Source: Klebsiella sp. BIGb0138 (lineage in GTDB: Bacteria; Pseudomonadota; Gammaproteobacteria; Enterobacterales; Enterobacteriaceae). From it: a stretch of DNA of 64,000 nt. The DNA lies in assembly GCF_004342285.1 (NCBI RefSeq), contig NZ_SMCV01000002.1, positions 372,001 through 436,000 of the forward strand. The letters run 5' to 3'. The notes below the pieces were generated by a model that worked only from the letters and a program-made list of their open reading frames with translations, made no database searches and was not told where the DNA came from. Shown one piece after another: positions 1 to 9,087 of the stretch (the first letter of the stretch is position 1; every line of letters begins with the position of its first letter). A program made the position numbers and the translations under genes.

Positions 1-1694
1 ATATGCTGCGCTACGCCACGCTTGCCGACGAGATGGCCCGCGGCTGCGATAATCCGCAGCGCCGCCGGGAGCTGGAGACGATCGCCGACATTTCGCGCCA
101 TAATGCGGTACATCGCCCGGAAGATTTCTGGCAGGCCTGCCAGCTGTTCTGGTACATGAACATCATTTTGCAATACGAGTCCAACGCCAGCTCTATTTCA
201 CTGGGGCGTTTTGATCAATATATGCTGCCGTTCTACCAGACGTCGCTAAATCGCGGCCAGGATCCCGCGTTCCTGAAAGCGCTGCTCGAATCGCTGTGGG
301 TCAAATGCAACGATATCGTTCTGCTGCGCTCATCCAGCAGCGCCCGCTATTTTGCCGGGTTCCCGACCGGCTATACCGCGCTGCTCGGCGGCCTGAGCGA
401 AACCGGGCGCAGCGCGGTCAACGTGCTTTCCTTCCTCGCGCTTGACGCCTATCAGAACGTCAGGCTGCCGCAGCCTAACCTCGGGGTTCGGGTCAATGAA
501 CTGATCGACCGCCCGTTCCTGCACAAAACGGCGGAAACGATCCGTTTAGGCACCGGGATCCCGCAAATTTTCAACGATGAAGTGGTCATCCCGGCATTTC
601 TTAATCGCGGCGTCTCGCTGGAAGATGCGCGAGATTATGCCGTCGTGGGCTGCGTCGAACTCTCCATCCCCGGGCGCACCTACGGCCTGCATGATATTGC
701 GATGTTCAACCTGCTGAAGGTGATGGAGATCGTGATGCTGGAAAATGAAGGCAATGCCGATATCAGCTGGCAAGGGTTGCTTGGGCAGATCCGCGCTAAA
801 ATCCGCTATTACATCAGGCTGATGGTCGAAGGCAGCAATATTTGCGATCTCGGCCACCGGGACCAGGCGCCGGTTCCCCTGCTCTCCTCATTTGTGCTGG
901 ACTGCGTTCAGCACGGCAAAGATATCACCGAAGGCGGCGCACGCTACAATTTCTCCGGCGTTCAGGGGATCGGTATCGCCAACCTCAGCGATTCGCTGCA
1001 TGCGCTGAAAGGGATGGTTTTTGACCAGCAACGCCTTAGCTTCGATGAACTGCTCCAGGTCCTCAAAGCCAATTTTCAGACGCCGGAAGGTGAAAAAATT
1101 CGCGCCCGTCTGATTCATCGTTTTGAGAAATATGGCAATGATATCGATAAAGTCGACAATATCAGCGCCGACCTGCTGCGGTTTTACTGCAAAGAGGTTG
1201 AACAGTACCGCAACCCGCGCGGCGGACATTTCACTCCGGGGTCGTACACCGTATCGGCGCACCTACCGCTGGGCTCCGTTGTCGGGGCCACGCCGGATGG
1301 CCGTCTGGCCGGCGAGCAGCTTGCCGACGGTGGGCTGTCGCCGATGGTCGGCCAGGACTCTCAGGGGCCAACGGCGGTACTGAAATCGGTCAGCAAGCTG
1401 GATAACTACCTGCTCTCCAACGGCACGCTGCTCAACGTAAAGTTCACCCCCGCGACCCTGAGCGGGGATGGCGGGCTGCATAAGCTGGCGGATTTTTTAC
1501 AGGCCTTCACCAAGCTGAAGCTTCAGCACATTCAGTTTAACGTGGTCAATGCCGACACCTTGCGCGAAGCGCAGCGGCGTCCGCAGGATTTCGCCGGACT
1601 GGTGGTACGCGTCGCGGGCTATAGCGCCTTCTTTGTCGAGCTATCAAAGGAGATTCAGGATGACATTATCCACCGCACCACGCATCAGCTGTGA
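1..1694 (+). CDS. pflD: Glycyl-radical enzyme, PFL/PflD type (5' end outside window)
   Basis: C-terminal ~563 residues of a pyruvate-formate-lyase-family glycyl-radical enzyme; the first ~200 residues lie before the window. Visible signatures, numbered from the first ATG at position 3: the catalytic thiyl cysteine in VVGCVEL (C217, with E219) and the glycyl-radical loop RVAGYSA (G539), about 25 residues from the C-terminus as usual. Such enzymes act in anaerobic cytosolic metabolism once a radical-SAM partner makes the glycyl radical. The following genes encode that activase and a PTS IIB protein, the same order as E. coli pflD-pflC-frwD, so the symbol rests mainly on synteny. The substrate is not known from sequence; other GRE subfamilies (e.g. 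PflF/YbiW-like) are alternatives. Confidence 0.8.
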   Translation, partial: MLRYATLADEMARGCDNPQRRRELETIADISRHNAVHRPEDFWQACQLFWYMNIILQYESNASSISLGRFDQYMLPFYQTSLNRGQDPAFLKALLESLWVKCNDIVLLRSSSSARYFAGFPTGYTALLGGLSETGRSAVNVLSFLALDAYQNVRLPQPNLGVRVNELIDRPFLHKTAETIRLGTGIPQIFNDEVVIPAFLNRGVSLEDARDYAVVGCVELSIPGRTYGLHDIAMFNLLKVMEIVMLENEGNADISWQGLLGQIRAKIRYYIRLMVEGSNICDLGHRDQAPVPLLSSFVLDCVQHGKDITEGGARYNFSGVQGIGIANLSDSLHALKGMVFDQQRLSFDELLQVLKANFQTPEGEKIRARLIHRFEKYGNDIDKVDNISADLLRFYCKEVEQYRNPRGGHFTPGSYTVSAHLPLGSVVGATPDGRLAGEQLADGGLSPMVGQDSQGPTAVLKSVSKLDNYLLSNGTLLNVKFTPATLSGDGGLHKLADFLQAFTKLKLQHIQFNVVNADTLREAQRRPQDFAGLVVRVAGYSAFFVELSKEIQDDIIHRTTHQL

Positions 1695-2535
1695 GGTTAT
1701 GGATACGCGCGCCGACAGGGCGCGCATTTTCAATATCCAGCGCTACTCTCTGAACGATGGTCAGGGGATCAGAACCGTCATTTTTTTTAAAGGCTGCCCG
1801 CATACCTGCCCGTGGTGCGCCAATCCGGAATCTATTTCAGCAAAAATCGAAACCGTGCGGCGGGAAAGCACATGCCTGCACTGCGCGCGTTGCCAGCAAG
1901 ACGTGGATGAGTGCCCCTCCGGCGCGTGGCAGCAGATTGGTCGCGATGTCACCCACGCAGCGTTACTCGAAGAAGTGCTAAAAGATGAGATCTTCTTCCG
2001 CACCTCCGGCGGCGGCGTCACCCTCTCGGGCGGCGAGGTGTTAATGCAGGCCGGATTCGCCAGCCGCTTTCTGCACACCTTGCGGCAGTGGGGGATCAGC
2101 ACGGCGATAGAAACCGCGGGTGACGCGGCCTTCAGCCGAGTTTACGCGCTTGCACGCGAGTGCGATGAAGTGCTGTTTGACCTGAAAATCATCGACCCGG
2201 AGCAGGCCCGGGCACGGCTATCGATGGACAGCGCGCGCGTTTTAGCCAACTTCAGCCAACTGGCGGCGGCCGGTGTTCGCGTTATCCCCAGAGTGCCGTT
2301 AATTCCCGGGTTTACCCTGAGCGAAGAGAATTTCAACAATATTCTGACCTTCCTGGCGCCGTTTAAACTGCCCGATATTCACCTGCTGCCGTTCCATCAG
2401 TATGGCGAACCGAAATATCAGCTGCTGGGCAAAACGTGGGCGATGGCGAAGATAAGTCCGCCGTCGGCGTCAGAGATAGCGGTGTTTAAAACCATGGCCG
2501 AACAAGCCGGTTTTCGCGTAACCATCGGTGGTTAA
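1660..2535 (+). CDS. pflC: Glycyl-radical enzyme activase (radical SAM)
   Basis: 291 residues, against 292 for E. coli PflC. The radical-SAM motif C-x3-C-x2-C is GCPHTCPWC (C46, C50, C53), which binds a [4Fe-4S] cluster and S-adenosylmethionine to abstract hydrogen from the partner's glycine. A second cysteine group (C72, C75, C78, C85) follows, as in activases with a ferredoxin-like insert, but it resembles a single cluster. The start at 1660 is preferred because AAAGGAG (1646-1652) lies 7 bases upstream; the ATG at 1699 has no well-spaced ribosome site. The gene overlaps the end of pflD by 35 bases in another frame, which points to translational coupling. Confidence 0.85.
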   Translation: MTLSTAPRISCEVMDTRADRARIFNIQRYSLNDGQGIRTVIFFKGCPHTCPWCANPESISAKIETVRRESTCLHCARCQQDVDECPSGAWQQIGRDVTHAALLEEVLKDEIFFRTSGGGVTLSGGEVLMQAGFASRFLHTLRQWGISTAIETAGDAAFSRVYALARECDEVLFDLKIIDPEQARARLSMDSARVLANFSQLAAAGVRVIPRVPLIPGFTLSEENFNNILTFLAPFKLPDIHLLPFHQYGEPKYQLLGKTWAMAKISPPSASEIAVFKTMAEQAGFRVTIGG

Positions 2536-2550
2536 TATCCGGAGGATGCT

Positions 2551-2892
2551 ATGGAACTCAAGATTGTCGCCGTCACCGCCTGCGTAAGCGGCGTGGCCCA
2601 TACCTATATGGCGGCGGAACGTCTGGAAAAGTTGGCTCACCATGAGAAATGGCAGATCAAAATCGAGACTCAGGGCGCGTTAGGCATTGAGCATAAAATT
2701 ACGCCCGACGATATTGCCCATGCCGATGTCGTCCTGCTGGTCACCGATATTGAAATCGACGACGGCCAGCGGTTTTGCGGCGTCCGAACGGTGAAAACCA
2801 GCATCAAAACGTTTTTGCTCCAGCCGCAGCACATCGTGGAGGCGATTAAACAGGTGATGAAAAAGCCGGTGGTCAGCGTCGATATCCCCTGA
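2551..2892 (+). CDS. frwD: PTS fructose-like EIIB component
   Basis: 113 residues, the same length as E. coli FrwD. It has the PTS_IIB_fruc phospho-cysteine loop near the N-terminus (AVTACVSGVAHTYMAAE, C11), where the phosphoryl group is held before transfer to sugar. The ribosome site GGAGG (2541-2545) lies 5 bases from the ATG. It follows pflC by 15 bases and ends before a strong terminator. No EIIC or EIIA gene is visible here; in E. coli the frwC and frwB genes lie upstream of pflD, which would be outside this window. The sugar is unknown. Confidence 0.85.
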   Translation: MELKIVAVTACVSGVAHTYMAAERLEKLAHHEKWQIKIETQGALGIEHKITPDDIAHADVVLLVTDIEIDDGQRFCGVRTVKTSIKTFLLQPQHIVEAIKQVMKKPVVSVDIP

Positions 2893-2907
2893 TTGAGCAC
2901 CGGCTGA

Positions 2908-2943
2908 GCCAGGCTGGTTTACCTGAACCAGCCTGGCCTTTTG
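2908..2943. terminator. Bidirectional intrinsic terminator between frwD and the dioxygenase gene
   Basis: A perfect 12-base stem, GCCAGGCTGGTT (2908-2919) with AACCAGCCTGGC (2926-2937), has a 6-base loop and is followed by CTTTT. It lies between two genes that converge (ends at 2892 and 2949). Confidence 0.85.
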
Positions 2944-2948
2944 CCGAT

Positions 2949-3716
2949 TCACTCGACATCAAGCAACCATTTTTGCGCAGGCGTCAGGCGGCTTGCGGTT
3001 TCCGGCCTAATCCAGCGCTGTTGATCCTGCTGGGCAGTATCCTGTCTGTCGATATATAAACCATGCAGCACGCGCCTTCTGCTGCCGATTCTGTTGCAGG
3101 TCCCGCCGTGCCAGGTATGGGCGTTATAAATCATCACGCTGCCCGCCGGGGCGACAAACACCACTTCATCAGGATGCGCCAGTTCCGGGTCGTCCAGCAC
3201 ATCTTCCGGCAGTTCCGGGCGCAGGTGCGTCCCGGGGATGATCCGCGGCGCGCCATTTTCGGCGCTGAGATCATCAATAGCCCAGATGGTATTCACCAGA
3301 TGCACTTTCGGAAAATCCGGGCGCGGCTTTTTCCAATCCGCATGCAGCGGCTGGTGACCACCGTTAACCAGCGCTTCTCGCGCATTGAGACTCGAGACTT
3401 TAAAGTCTCCCTGGAACACATAGCGACAGGCCGAAAGCACCAGCGGGTGGGACCATACTTTCTCCCAGATAGCCCCTTTGTTAATCAGATTGGCAATACG
3501 CGTCGCCGTGGCCTCCTGATGGTGTTCGATGGCCAGATTATCCCCCTCTCGCTCGACGATAGCGTCGATAAGGTCGCGCATCGCTGCCAGCCATTCCGGG
3601 TCAGCGACATGCGGCACAACGGTATATCCGAGGGTATCCAGCTCGTGTTTCATCTTTGTGGATAGCGCGATATTGGCGCCGAGCGCATCGAGATAAACGG
3701 CAGATTGTGGTTCCAT
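2949..3716 (-). CDS. Phytanoyl-CoA dioxygenase (PhyH) family protein
   Basis: 255 residues. The Fe(II)/2-oxoglutarate facial triad is visible: H125-A-D127 in QPLHADWKK and a distal histidine in NAHTWHGGT (H203 most likely), followed by an arginine-rich strand (GSRRRVLHG) expected to bind 2-oxoglutarate. The family hydroxylates varied small molecules, so the substrate cannot be assigned. Ribosome site AAGGAA precedes the ATG. The gene sits, in the opposite orientation, between frwD and the AraC gene, which are neighbours in E. coli, so it looks like an insertion into an otherwise conserved block. Its promoter region is shared with the divergent AraC gene. Confidence 0.8.
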   Translation of the reverse strand: MEPQSAVYLDALGANIALSTKMKHELDTLGYTVVPHVADPEWLAAMRDLIDAIVEREGDNLAIEHHQEATATRIANLINKGAIWEKVWSHPLVLSACRYVFQGDFKVSSLNAREALVNGGHQPLHADWKKPRPDFPKVHLVNTIWAIDDLSAENGAPRIIPGTHLRPELPEDVLDDPELAHPDEVVFVAPAGSVMIYNAHTWHGGTCNRIGSRRRVLHGLYIDRQDTAQQDQQRWIRPETASRLTPAQKWLLDVE

Positions 3717-3966
3717 AGTTATTTTCCTTAACCTTTCGATAACACGAAATAAACTCTAAACGTCGGCCAGGGGAAATACATGAGGCGATTCCTACGAAAA
3801 ACTGGACATCCGTACGCGGGAGAGCAAAGTGTGACTACCATCAAATTCTACCGCTCGCCTGCCGGATGCGGGCTAATCCGCTCCGCGTAAAGCGATCCAT
3901 AAGAGGTTAGCCGTTATAAAATAGATTATAATCAACAGGATAATAGTTCTTATTCGGGGTTATGGG
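3717..3966. other. Divergent promoter region, dioxygenase gene / yijO
   Basis: 250 non-coding bases between two divergent genes, AT-rich close to the yijO start. Promoters for both genes must lie here, but no operator was recognised with confidence. Confidence 0.5.
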
Positions 3967-4800
3967 ATGATTGAAGATCTGCCGGACATATTGAATCGCC
4001 TGGTCCATCAGAAAGAGAAACTGCAGGTCCGATTCCCTGAGCCGGATATTTCCGTCCCGGAGCTGGCTTACAAGGTCCCTTTTCCGCGTCTGGAGATCGT
4101 GCTCGAAGGCGAGCTGCGGGAGCACGGTTTACCGTTGTCCGATGCGCTGCTGTCCACCTCGCAGGTGCTGTATGTGCAGGCGGGAAAATGGACGCTACCG
4201 CAGTGGACCGGCCCGGCCTCAACGTTGAGTATCTTATTCGGCAGGCAAAAGCTGGGGTTCTGTATCCAGCGCTGGGATGGCAAGCAGCTGCGTACCGGGA
4301 AGCAAAACGTCGCCCGTCTTGGCCCCCGCGTCGGCTCCTATCTGCTGCTGGCCCTGAATGAAATCTGCCTGCAGCCGGACCCGGTCACCGCCAGGCTGGT
4401 GGTGTCGGCTTTGCTTAGCCACTGCCTGGAGCAGCTGGTGGGACTTGAAATGCGGGTCAGCCGCAGTCGCGATCTGTTTATGGCGGTGCAGGATTATCTC
4501 GAGGAGAATCTCCGCCAGCCGCTCACCCGCGAATCGGTAGCGAAGCGCTTTCACATCACGCCGAATTATCTCTCGCATATTTTCCAGAAATCAGGTTCCG
4601 TCGGCTTTAATGAATACCTGACCAGCGTCCGCCTCGAGCAGGCCAAGAAGCTATTGCGCGGCTATGACTTAAAGGTCAAAGAGATCGCCCACAACTGCGG
4701 GTTTGTCGACAGCAACTATTTTTGCCGGGTATTTAAGCGTTACACCGAGCGCTCGCCTTCCGAATATCGCCGTCACTGCCGCAGCGCGCAGCAGGGATAG
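3967..4800 (+). CDS. yijO: AraC-family transcriptional regulator (YijO-like)
   Basis: 277 residues. The C-terminal ~100 residues hold the two helix-turn-helix units of AraC/XylS proteins; conserved positions are visible in ITPNYLSHIFQKSG and in CGFVDSNYFCRVFKRYTERS, ending near SPSEYR. The N-terminal ~165 residues form a cupin-like sensory domain. E. coli yijO (283 residues) follows frwD, supporting the assignment by synteny. It probably regulates the glycyl-radical/PTS genes or the neighbouring dioxygenase gene; the ligand is unknown. Confidence 0.8.
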   Translation: MIEDLPDILNRLVHQKEKLQVRFPEPDISVPELAYKVPFPRLEIVLEGELREHGLPLSDALLSTSQVLYVQAGKWTLPQWTGPASTLSILFGRQKLGFCIQRWDGKQLRTGKQNVARLGPRVGSYLLLALNEICLQPDPVTARLVVSALLSHCLEQLVGLEMRVSRSRDLFMAVQDYLEENLRQPLTRESVAKRFHITPNYLSHIFQKSGSVGFNEYLTSVRLEQAKKLLRGYDLKVKEIAHNCGFVDSNYFCRVFKRYTERSPSEYRRHCRSAQQG

Positions 4801-5193
4801 TTCCGGCCTCAGAACGAGGCCCATACCGCCCGCGGCCGCTCTGCCTGGCGGCGTTCAGCGCCCGATCGACTTTCTTGATCAAAGCGTCCTGAGGCTCATC
4901 GTTCAACGATTGAGAACGCGCGTCGACGTACGGCACGTTAATGCGGCAACAACCACAAAGTTTCAAAAAGTAGCATAGTCGCCTGCCGATGCCCGGCGAA
5001 TAAAAACGATAATGTTCTGAGGGTTAAATAATAATGCGGAGAAAACTTAACGGCGTCACGGATCGCTGACCACAAGAATAGACTGACCCCGCGGAATAAT
5101 TCCAACGGGCTCCCCATCCATGGCGACGAAGTCAGTGGCGCGGCTGGCGGCCCCACCATCCCGGCGGGGTTTATCTTGCGCCGCGCCAACGGA
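4801..5193. other. Intergenic region between yijO and hpxK
   Basis: 393 bases without a convincing gene. Just after the yijO stop there is a short perfect hairpin, GGCCTC (4805-4810) with GAGGCC (4816-4821), that could end yijO transcription, although no T-run follows. Open frames here have no ribosome site and no recognisable protein. Because hpxK ends at 5194 on the other strand, the region separates two convergent units. Confidence 0.6.
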
Positions 5194-6456
5194 TTACTCG
5201 CTGTCCGCCAGCGTCTGCACCGCCCGGCCGAATGCCGCAATCGCCAGCCCAACATCAGCGGCGGTTACCGACTCCGCCGGATGGTGGCTGACGCCGCCTT
5301 TACAGCGCACGAACAGCATACCGACCGGCCAACGTTCGGCGATGGCGATGGCATCATGCCCTGCGCCGCTCGGCAGCGACAGAGACGCTCCCTGCACGTC
5401 GCGTACCGCCTGCGTTAACACCGCCTGTAAGGTCGAATCGCAGGCGGTGGCCGCAATGCGGTAGAACTCTTCCGCCCCGAACTGCAGGTGACGACGCGCG
5501 GCAATCTCTCGCGCCCCCGCCAGCAGCGAGCTCAGAAGCGTGTCCAGCGGCCGATCGTGCGGGCCGCGAATATCCAGCGTCAGCGCCACTTCGCCAGGGA
5601 TAACGTTGACCGCCGCGGGCGAACAGCGCAGCGTGCCGACGGTGGCAACCAGGTTGCCGCCCTGCTGGCGGGTGCTCGTTTCAATGAGCATCATCCACTC
5701 GGCAGCAGCGGCCAGCGCATCGCGGCGATGGCTCATCGGCACCGTCCCCGCGTGCCCCGCCTCGCCGGTAAAGCGGCAGTTCAGGCGACGCGCGCCGTTG
5801 ATGGCCTCCACCACGCCCAGCGCCAGCCCTTCCCGCTCAAGGCACGGACCCTGCTCAATGTGCAGCTCCAGATAGGCGGCAATATCCGCTACCGGGCGCG
5901 CCGCCAGGCCAATACGGGCCGGGTCGAGCCCGGCGTTAACCATCGCCTGCGCCACGCTGATGCCATCCCCATCGGTCTGCGCCAGCCAGCCCTCCGGCCA
6001 GCTTCCCGTCAGGCCGCGGCTGCCGAGCAGCGTAATCCCGAAACGGGTCCCCTCTTCATCGCCGAAACCGACAATTTCAATGGCTTTCGCCAGACGGCGA
6101 CCCTGGCGATGGAGGTGATGCACCACTTCAATGGCCGTCAGGACGCCGAGCATGCCGTCATATCGCCCGGCGTTGCGCACCGTGTCCAGGTGAGAGCCGA
6201 GTAAAATGGCCGCCGCCCCCTCCTGCTGCCCTTCATAGCGCCCGCAAATATTGCCGACGCTATCCTGCCAGACGGTCATGCCCGCCTGCATCATCCAGCG
6301 GGCCACCCGCTGATTGGCCTGCAGATGCTGCGGTGAAAGATAGACCCGGGTCAGCCCCTCAGGGGTTTCACTGATCGATGCCAGCTCATCGGCGCGGGCC
6401 ATTACCCGTGCCGCGGCCTCCGAACTCTCCGCCTGCTGGCGTGCTGGTTGGCTCAT
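5194..6456 (-). CDS. hpxK: Allantoate amidohydrolase
   Basis: 420 residues, M20-family amidohydrolase (hydantoinase/carbamoylase type). It hydrolyses allantoate towards ureidoglycine with release of CO2 and ammonia. Metal ligands are visible in LLGSHLDTV (H89, D91), GRYDG (D100) and GFGDEEGTRFG (E134/E135), with a further histidine in ELHIEQGP. The start at 6456 overlaps the hpxJ stop in an ATGA junction (6453-6456), typical of translational coupling; a longer open frame reaching into hpxJ was rejected. It is the last gene of the hpxFGHIJK operon, and its assignment agrees with the enzyme characterised in K. pneumoniae. Confidence 0.92.
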   Translation of the reverse strand: MSQPARQQAESSEAAARVMARADELASISETPEGLTRVYLSPQHLQANQRVARWMMQAGMTVWQDSVGNICGRYEGQQEGAAAILLGSHLDTVRNAGRYDGMLGVLTAIEVVHHLHRQGRRLAKAIEIVGFGDEEGTRFGITLLGSRGLTGSWPEGWLAQTDGDGISVAQAMVNAGLDPARIGLAARPVADIAAYLELHIEQGPCLEREGLALGVVEAINGARRLNCRFTGEAGHAGTVPMSHRRDALAAAAEWMMLIETSTRQQGGNLVATVGTLRCSPAAVNVIPGEVALTLDIRGPHDRPLDTLLSSLLAGAREIAARRHLQFGAEEFYRIAATACDSTLQAVLTQAVRDVQGASLSLPSGAGHDAIAIAERWPVGMLFVRCKGGVSHHPAESVTAADVGLAIAAFGRAVQTLADSE

Positions 6457-7694
6457 AGCGGGCTCTCGCTGCGATAATGGTCCCACGCCGCCTGCATGGC
6501 CGCGCCCTGGGTGGTGGTGAACTTCAGATAGTTGAGCACCGACTCCAGCGCGCTGAGCGTGGTCATCACACAATCTTTACGCGCGTTGTAGCCCATGGTG
6601 CCGATACGCCACACTTTGCCATGCAGCGGGCCGAAGGAGGTACCGATCTCAATCCCAAAATCTTCCAGCATCAGCTTCCGCACCTGGTCGCCGTTGACCC
6701 CCTGCGGAATCACCACCCCCAGCACGTTGTTCATCTTATGTTTCAGGTCGCCGAAGGTTTCCAGCCCCATCGCCTGGATCCCTTTGACCAACGCATCGCC
6801 ATGCAGCTTATGTCGGGCGATGCCGTTATCCAGCCCTTCCTGCAGAATCAGCCGGGCGCATTCGCGGGCGGCAAACAGCGCGGAAGTGGCTTCGGTATGG
6901 TGGTTCAGGCGCTCCGGCCCCCAGTAATCCATCACCATGCCGAGGTCGAAGTAGTTGGAGTAAACCATCTCATCGACGCCATCGAGATGGGCGTCGGTAC
7001 GAATGCCCTCCTCCACGCATTTGCGGCGGCGAATCACCTCCTCCATGCGCGCGCTGAGGGTAATCGGCGAGGTGCCGGACGGGCCGCCGAGGCATTTCTG
7101 CATCCCGGCGGATACCGCATCCAGACCCCACGCGTCGGTCTCCAGGGCGTTGCCGCCCAGCGACGCGGTGGCGTCGGTGTAGAACAGCACGTCGTAACGG
7201 CGGCAGATCTCCCCCAGCTCCGCCAGCGGCTGGAGCATGGTGGTCGAGGTATCGCCCTGCACCGTCAGCAGCAGACGCGGGCGCACGCGCCTGATCGCCT
7301 CTTCAACCTGGTCGGGGGTGAAGACTTCGCCCCACGGCACCTCAATGGTATGGACCTCCGCCCGGCAGCGGCGGGCGATTTCACATAGCAGATGACCAAA
7401 GCGGCCAAATACCGGCACCAGCACTTTGTCGCCGGGGCGAATTGACGAAATCAGGATCGCCTCGATCCCGGCGCGCGAGGTGCCGTCCACCAGCATCGTC
7501 CAGCGGTTATCGGTCCGAAACACGCCGCGATAAAGGGCCATCACTTCATTCATATAGTGGGTCATCGCCGGGTCATACTGGCCAATCAGCTGGCTCGACA
7601 TGGCGCGCAGCACGCGCGGATCGGCGTTAATCGGCCCCGGTCCCATCAGCAGACGCTGCGGCGGATTGATTTGCGAAAATTGAGCGATATCCAT
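6453..7694 (-). CDS. hpxJ: (S)-ureidoglycine-glyoxylate aminotransferase
   Basis: 413 residues, class-V PLP aminotransferase of the PucG/alanine-glyoxylate type. The Schiff-base lysine is K200 in SAGMQKCLGGPSG, and the phosphate/pyridine-binding D174 lies in FYTDATASLGG. It transfers the amino group of unstable ureidoglycine to a keto acid, giving oxalurate, which is consistent with the oxalurate and oxamate genes hpxWXYZ lying near by. AAAGGA precedes the ATG, and the gene follows hpxI by 15 bases. Confidence 0.92.
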   Translation of the reverse strand: MDIAQFSQINPPQRLLMGPGPINADPRVLRAMSSQLIGQYDPAMTHYMNEVMALYRGVFRTDNRWTMLVDGTSRAGIEAILISSIRPGDKVLVPVFGRFGHLLCEIARRCRAEVHTIEVPWGEVFTPDQVEEAIRRVRPRLLLTVQGDTSTTMLQPLAELGEICRRYDVLFYTDATASLGGNALETDAWGLDAVSAGMQKCLGGPSGTSPITLSARMEEVIRRRKCVEEGIRTDAHLDGVDEMVYSNYFDLGMVMDYWGPERLNHHTEATSALFAARECARLILQEGLDNGIARHKLHGDALVKGIQAMGLETFGDLKHKMNNVLGVVIPQGVNGDQVRKLMLEDFGIEIGTSFGPLHGKVWRIGTMGYNARKDCVMTTLSALESVLNYLKFTTTQGAAMQAAWDHYRSESPL

Positions 7695-7709
7695 CTTAGA
7701 TTCCTTTGA

Positions 7710-8447
7710 TTAATTCAGGCCGCGCACGGATGAGATAAACTGCTTCAGTTCGTTAGTCTGCGGGTTGGCAAACAGCGTTTTGCTGTCGCCCTGTTCCCAG
7801 ACCCGCCCCTGATGCATAAACACCACCCGGTCGCCCACTTCACGGGCAAAATTCATTTCATGGGTGACGAGGATCAGCGTCATCCCCTCCGCCGCCAGCT
7901 GCTCCAGCACCTTGAGCACTTCGCCCACCAGTTCAGGATCCAGCGCCGAGGTAATCTCGTCACAGAGTAAGACTTTTGGCGACATCGCCAGCGCGCGGGC
8001 AATCGCCACCCGCTGCTGCTGGCCGCCGGAGAGGCTGGAGGGATAGTAGTCCAGGCGGTCGCCCAGCCCCACCTTCTCCAGCATGCGCCGGGCGAGATCG
8101 CGACATTCCGCGGCGCTTTTTTTCAGCACCCGCCGCGGCGCCAGCATCACATTCTCCAGCGCGGTCATGTGCGGAAACAGATTAAAATTCTGGAACACCA
8201 TCCCGATGGAGCGGCTGATTTCCCGCGCCTGTGAATCACGATCGGTAATGGTCATTCCGCCCAGCTTAATGCTGCCTTCCTGGTACCCTTCCAGCCCGTT
8301 GATGCAGCGCAGCAGCGTACTTTTCCCCGAGCCGCTACGACCGATAATCGAGATGACCTCGCCCATATCGATATCCAGATCGACCCCTTTGAGCACGTGG
8401 TTATCCCCGTAGTACTTCTGCATCTGATTAATGGTGATGAGAGGCAT
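7710..8447 (-). CDS. hpxI: Polar amino-acid-type ABC transporter, ATPase subunit
   Basis: 245 residues from the ATG at 8447 (MPLITINQ). Walker A GRSGSGKST, signature LSGGQQQR, Walker B VLLCDEITSALD and the switch histidine in LVTHEMNFA are present, as in GlnQ/HisP-type ATPases. It powers the HpxF-G-H importer, presumed to take up allantoate or a related ureide. Its start overlaps the end of hpxH by 20 bases; an upstream in-frame start inside hpxH was rejected because it adds a low-complexity Trp/Cys/Arg-rich leader. Confidence 0.9.
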   Translation of the reverse strand: MPLITINQMQKYYGDNHVLKGVDLDIDMGEVISIIGRSGSGKSTLLRCINGLEGYQEGSIKLGGMTITDRDSQAREISRSIGMVFQNFNLFPHMTALENVMLAPRRVLKKSAAECRDLARRMLEKVGLGDRLDYYPSSLSGGQQQRVAIARALAMSPKVLLCDEITSALDPELVGEVLKVLEQLAAEGMTLILVTHEMNFAREVGDRVVFMHQGRVWEQGDSKTLFANPQTNELKQFISSVRGLN

Positions 8448-9087
8448 TGAATTTATTCTCCAGATAGCGGCTGTAGCGGGACAGCGGGTAGCACAGAATG
8501 AAGTAGCCCAGCGCCACCAGCGCAAAGACTTTAAATGGCTGATAGGTCACGTTGGTGAGCATCGTTCCGGCCTTGGTCAGCTCGACAAAGCCGATAATCG
8601 AGGCCAGCGCGGTGCCTTTCACCACCTGGACGGCAAAACCGACGGTCGGGGCGATGGCGATGCGCAGCGCCTGCGGCGCCACCACGCGATACAGGGTCTG
8701 GGCGAAACTGAGCCCCAGACAGCGCGAGGCTTCCCACTGCCCTTTCGGCAACGCGCGGATGCTGCCGAACCAGATATCGAGTAAAAAGGCGCTGGTGTAG
8801 AAGGTCAGCGCCAGCGACGCGGCGGTCCACGGCGAGACGTCAATGCCGAACAGCGCCACGCCGAAGAAGGCGAGAAACAGCTGCATCAGCAGCGGCGTGC
8901 CCTGAAACAGCTCGATATAGCCGCGAATCAGGCGCTTAACCTGCCGTCCGCCGGTGAGGCGCAGCAGCAGCAGCGGCAACGTCACCAGCGCGCCGCCGAT
9001 AAACGCCACCAGCGACAGCAGCACCGTCCAGCGCCCGGCCAGCAGCAGGTTGCGGACGATGTCCCAATCGGTAAAGGTGGTGATCAT
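8428..9087 (-). CDS. hpxH: Polar amino-acid-type ABC transporter, permease
   Basis: 219 residues with several hydrophobic helices and the family's EAA-type loop (GQWEASRCLGLSFAQT) that docks on the ATPase. The start at 9087 forms an ATGA overlap with the hpxG stop; the upstream Met at 9105 is possible but less well supported. It is the inner-membrane partner of HpxG in the presumed ureide importer. Confidence 0.9.
   Translation of the reverse strand: MITTFTDWDIVRNLLLAGRWTVLLSLVAFIGGALVTLPLLLLRLTGGRQVKRLIRGYIELFQGTPLLMQLFLAFFGVALFGIDVSPWTAASLALTFYTSAFLLDIWFGSIRALPKGQWEASRCLGLSFAQTLYRVVAPQALRIAIAPTVGFAVQVVKGTALASIIGFVELTKAGTMLTNVTYQPFKVFALVALGYFILCYPLSRYSRYLENKFNASHHH

Noticed and set aside
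6457-6573. N-terminal extension of hpxK
   Set aside because: It lies within hpxJ, is low in family similarity, and the ATGA junction at 6453-6456 is the better start.
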